This document shows positions 63,093 to 64,000 of a stretch of 64,000 nucleotides of DNA, in pieces. Made by a program: the position numbers and the translations under genes. The DNA lies in the NCBI GenBank assembly GCA_964434105.1, contig CAYSTJ010000005.1:1-64000 (forward strand). The letters run 5' to 3'. The DNA comes from CAYNST01 sp964434105 (GTDB lineage Bacteria; Pseudomonadota; Gammaproteobacteria; Pseudomonadales; Cellvibrionaceae). The notes beneath the pieces were generated by a model. It had not been told where the DNA came from and made no database searches. It worked only from the letters and a program-made list of their open reading frames with translations. Position 1 is the stretch's first letter. Each line of letters opens with the position of its first letter.

Positions 63093-63545
63093 ATGTTGGA
63101 TTTACTGGTCCGTTACGGCCATTTTATTGCTATCTTTGTTTTATTCTCCATACTGTTCGCGCAGCATCTTTTGGTTAAAGGCGAATTGCCCCCGACGTCG
63201 ATCAAAAAAGTCGCTGCGCTGGATATGGCGTATGGCATCACTGCCCTGGCGGTGCTTCTGTTTGGCCTTGGTTTGTGGTGGGGAGTTGGCAAGCCGGCAG
63301 ATTATTATACGCATAACCTCCTGTTTCACGCCAAGGTCGGGCTATTCGTTCTGACCGGTATACTGTCGTTTGTTCCTACCCGGTTCTATCTCAAACATCG
63401 ACACAGCGGGCAGGCGATTACTGTACCCCGCACCATCACGATAATTATAAGAACCGAATTGGTTTTACTGTTGATTGTTGCGCTGCTGGCTGTAATGATG
63501 GCTCAGGGGGTAGGACTCAATGGGTTCTTTCTGCGCCAGGTTTAA
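63093..63545 (+). CDS. DUF2214-type small membrane protein
   Basis: The 150-residue integral membrane protein has four predicted membrane segments (YGHFIAIFVLFSILFAQHLL, ITALAVLLFGLGLWWGVG, VGLFVLTGILSFVPT, LVLLLIVALLAVMMAQGV). The pattern GKPADYYTHNLLFHAKVGL fits the DUF2214 family. The function is unknown. I chose the ATG at 63093 with TGGAGA upstream; a longer frame starts at 63018 but lacks family similarity. Confidence 0.8.
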   Translation: MLDLLVRYGHFIAIFVLFSILFAQHLLVKGELPPTSIKKVAALDMAYGITALAVLLFGLGLWWGVGKPADYYTHNLLFHAKVGLFVLTGILSFVPTRFYLKHRHSGQAITVPRTITIIIRTELVLLLIVALLAVMMAQGVGLNGFFLRQV

Positions 63546-63734
63546 CGGCCAGTATCAACCGGGTCGCGGACAGGACGGGCAAAAACTCCCCAACCCGCCT
63601 GATTCTGGAATACTGAATGCCGAAGCCTGTGACCCGGATCTGCTCAATCGAATGGTGGTTACCGTGCGTACAAAACGTGACCACGCTGTTTGATTGATCG
63701 TCCTGATCCATCCCACAATCCATGAGGGTAATCA

Positions 63735-64000
63735 ATGCAAGTCCAAATCAATACCGATAAAAACATTACAGGCGACGAACGCCTGACACAACAGGTTGAA
63801 GCGCATTTACGGGAATCGCTGGAGCGATTCAGCGAGAAAATCACCCGGATAGAGGCCCATATTAGTGACCAGAATAGCGCCACCAAGGGCGGAGAAGACA
63901 AACGTTGTATGCTGGAAGCCCGCGTGGCTGGCCTACAGCCAATTTCGGTCAGCGCATTCGGCGAACACGTAACCGAGGCAGTTGATGAGGCGATCCGCAA
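63735..64000 (+). CDS. Ribosome hibernation promoting factor (HPF/RaiA family), partial
   Basis: The frame starts at ATG 63735 (GAGGGT upstream) and runs off the right edge after 88 codons, so there is no stop in the window. The sequence begins MQVQINTDKNITGDERLTQQ and has FSEKITRIEAHISDQNSA, DKRCMLEARVAGLQPISVS and EAVDEAIR. This fits the HPF/RaiA sigma-54 modulation family that binds and inactivates stationary-phase ribosomes. Whether it is a short or long form cannot be told. Confidence 0.85.
   Translation, partial: MQVQINTDKNITGDERLTQQVEAHLRESLERFSEKITRIEAHISDQNSATKGGEDKRCMLEARVAGLQPISVSAFGEHVTEAVDEAIR

Noticed and set aside
63659..64000. Minus-strand frame at the right edge
   Set aside because: The plus strand codes for a clear HPF/RaiA family protein over the same bases.

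Overview
This 64 kb window is a piece of a gammaproteobacterial chromosome. The gene content (rnfABCDGE, pdxB, epmC, rapA, sbcB, gcvR, yqcC-like and yheU-like genes, and a fimT-pilVWXY1E block next to ribF-ileS-lspA-fkpB-ispH) resembles the Pseudomonadales/Cellvibrionales side of the class. I cannot name the genus. The DNA is moderately GC-rich by eye. I saw no rRNA, tRNA, CRISPR array, prophage or intact transposase gene.

Layout. 1-235 is a non-coding, heavily palindromic repeat. 235-2984 (minus) is a redox pair: a secreted thioredoxin-like protein and a DsbD/ScsB-type membrane reductase. 3292-12219 (minus) is the minor-pilin and PilY1 cluster of type IV pili. It is followed upstream by the isoprenoid and lipoprotein block ispH-fkpB-lspA-ileS-ribF (12586-18311), where several genes overlap by 8 nt. 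18769-22413 holds an HD-GYP protein, an aromatic/aspartate aminotransferase with a divergent Lrp-type regulator, and a shikimate-kinase-like gene. 22745-24753 holds two secreted proteins: one with two beta-rich repeats and a GH26-like lipoprotein that lacks the catalytic acid/base. 25221-29958 (minus) is trhO, a yqcC-like gene, dinG and a PlsC-type acyltransferase. 30127-31407 is a REC-GGDEF-REC diguanylate cyclase. 31495-36556 holds pyrB, sbcB, a carbonic anhydrase, dcd and mrp. 36781-45081 (plus) is metG and a complete rnfABCDGE operon with a strong terminator. 45350-49567 is an RND efflux pair. 49708-64000 is a mixed tail: TfoX-N protein, RapA, an outer-membrane barrel, a His-rich Spy-like protein, malic enzyme, an RlmI/RlmK-type methyltransferase, PdxB, EpmC, TusA, YheU, GcvR, several unknown proteins, and the start of a ribosome-hibernation factor cut by the right edge.

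How the genes connect. The pilus block makes the priming complex and the PilY1 tip adhesin. The HD-GYP protein and the GGDEF protein would degrade and make cyclic-di-GMP, a usual controller of such pili, although nothing in the sequence links them directly. Rnf is an ion-pumping ferredoxin:NAD oxidoreductase. Most other genes are single housekeeping functions.

The clearest non-gene signal is a family of short non-autonomous elements of about 160-230 bp. They have 12-bp inverted ends (GTAACTATTCAG) and 8-bp target duplications, as IS66-type elements make. Three good copies are at 11095, 18523 and 24985, and a possible remnant is at 61566. One copy lies inside the pilus gene block. Other points worth checking are a strong terminator hairpin between pilY1 and pilE, the GH26-like protein with glutamine at the acid/base position, calcium-loop motifs in three pilus proteins, and a 19-bp tandem repeat just upstream of the His-rich protein.
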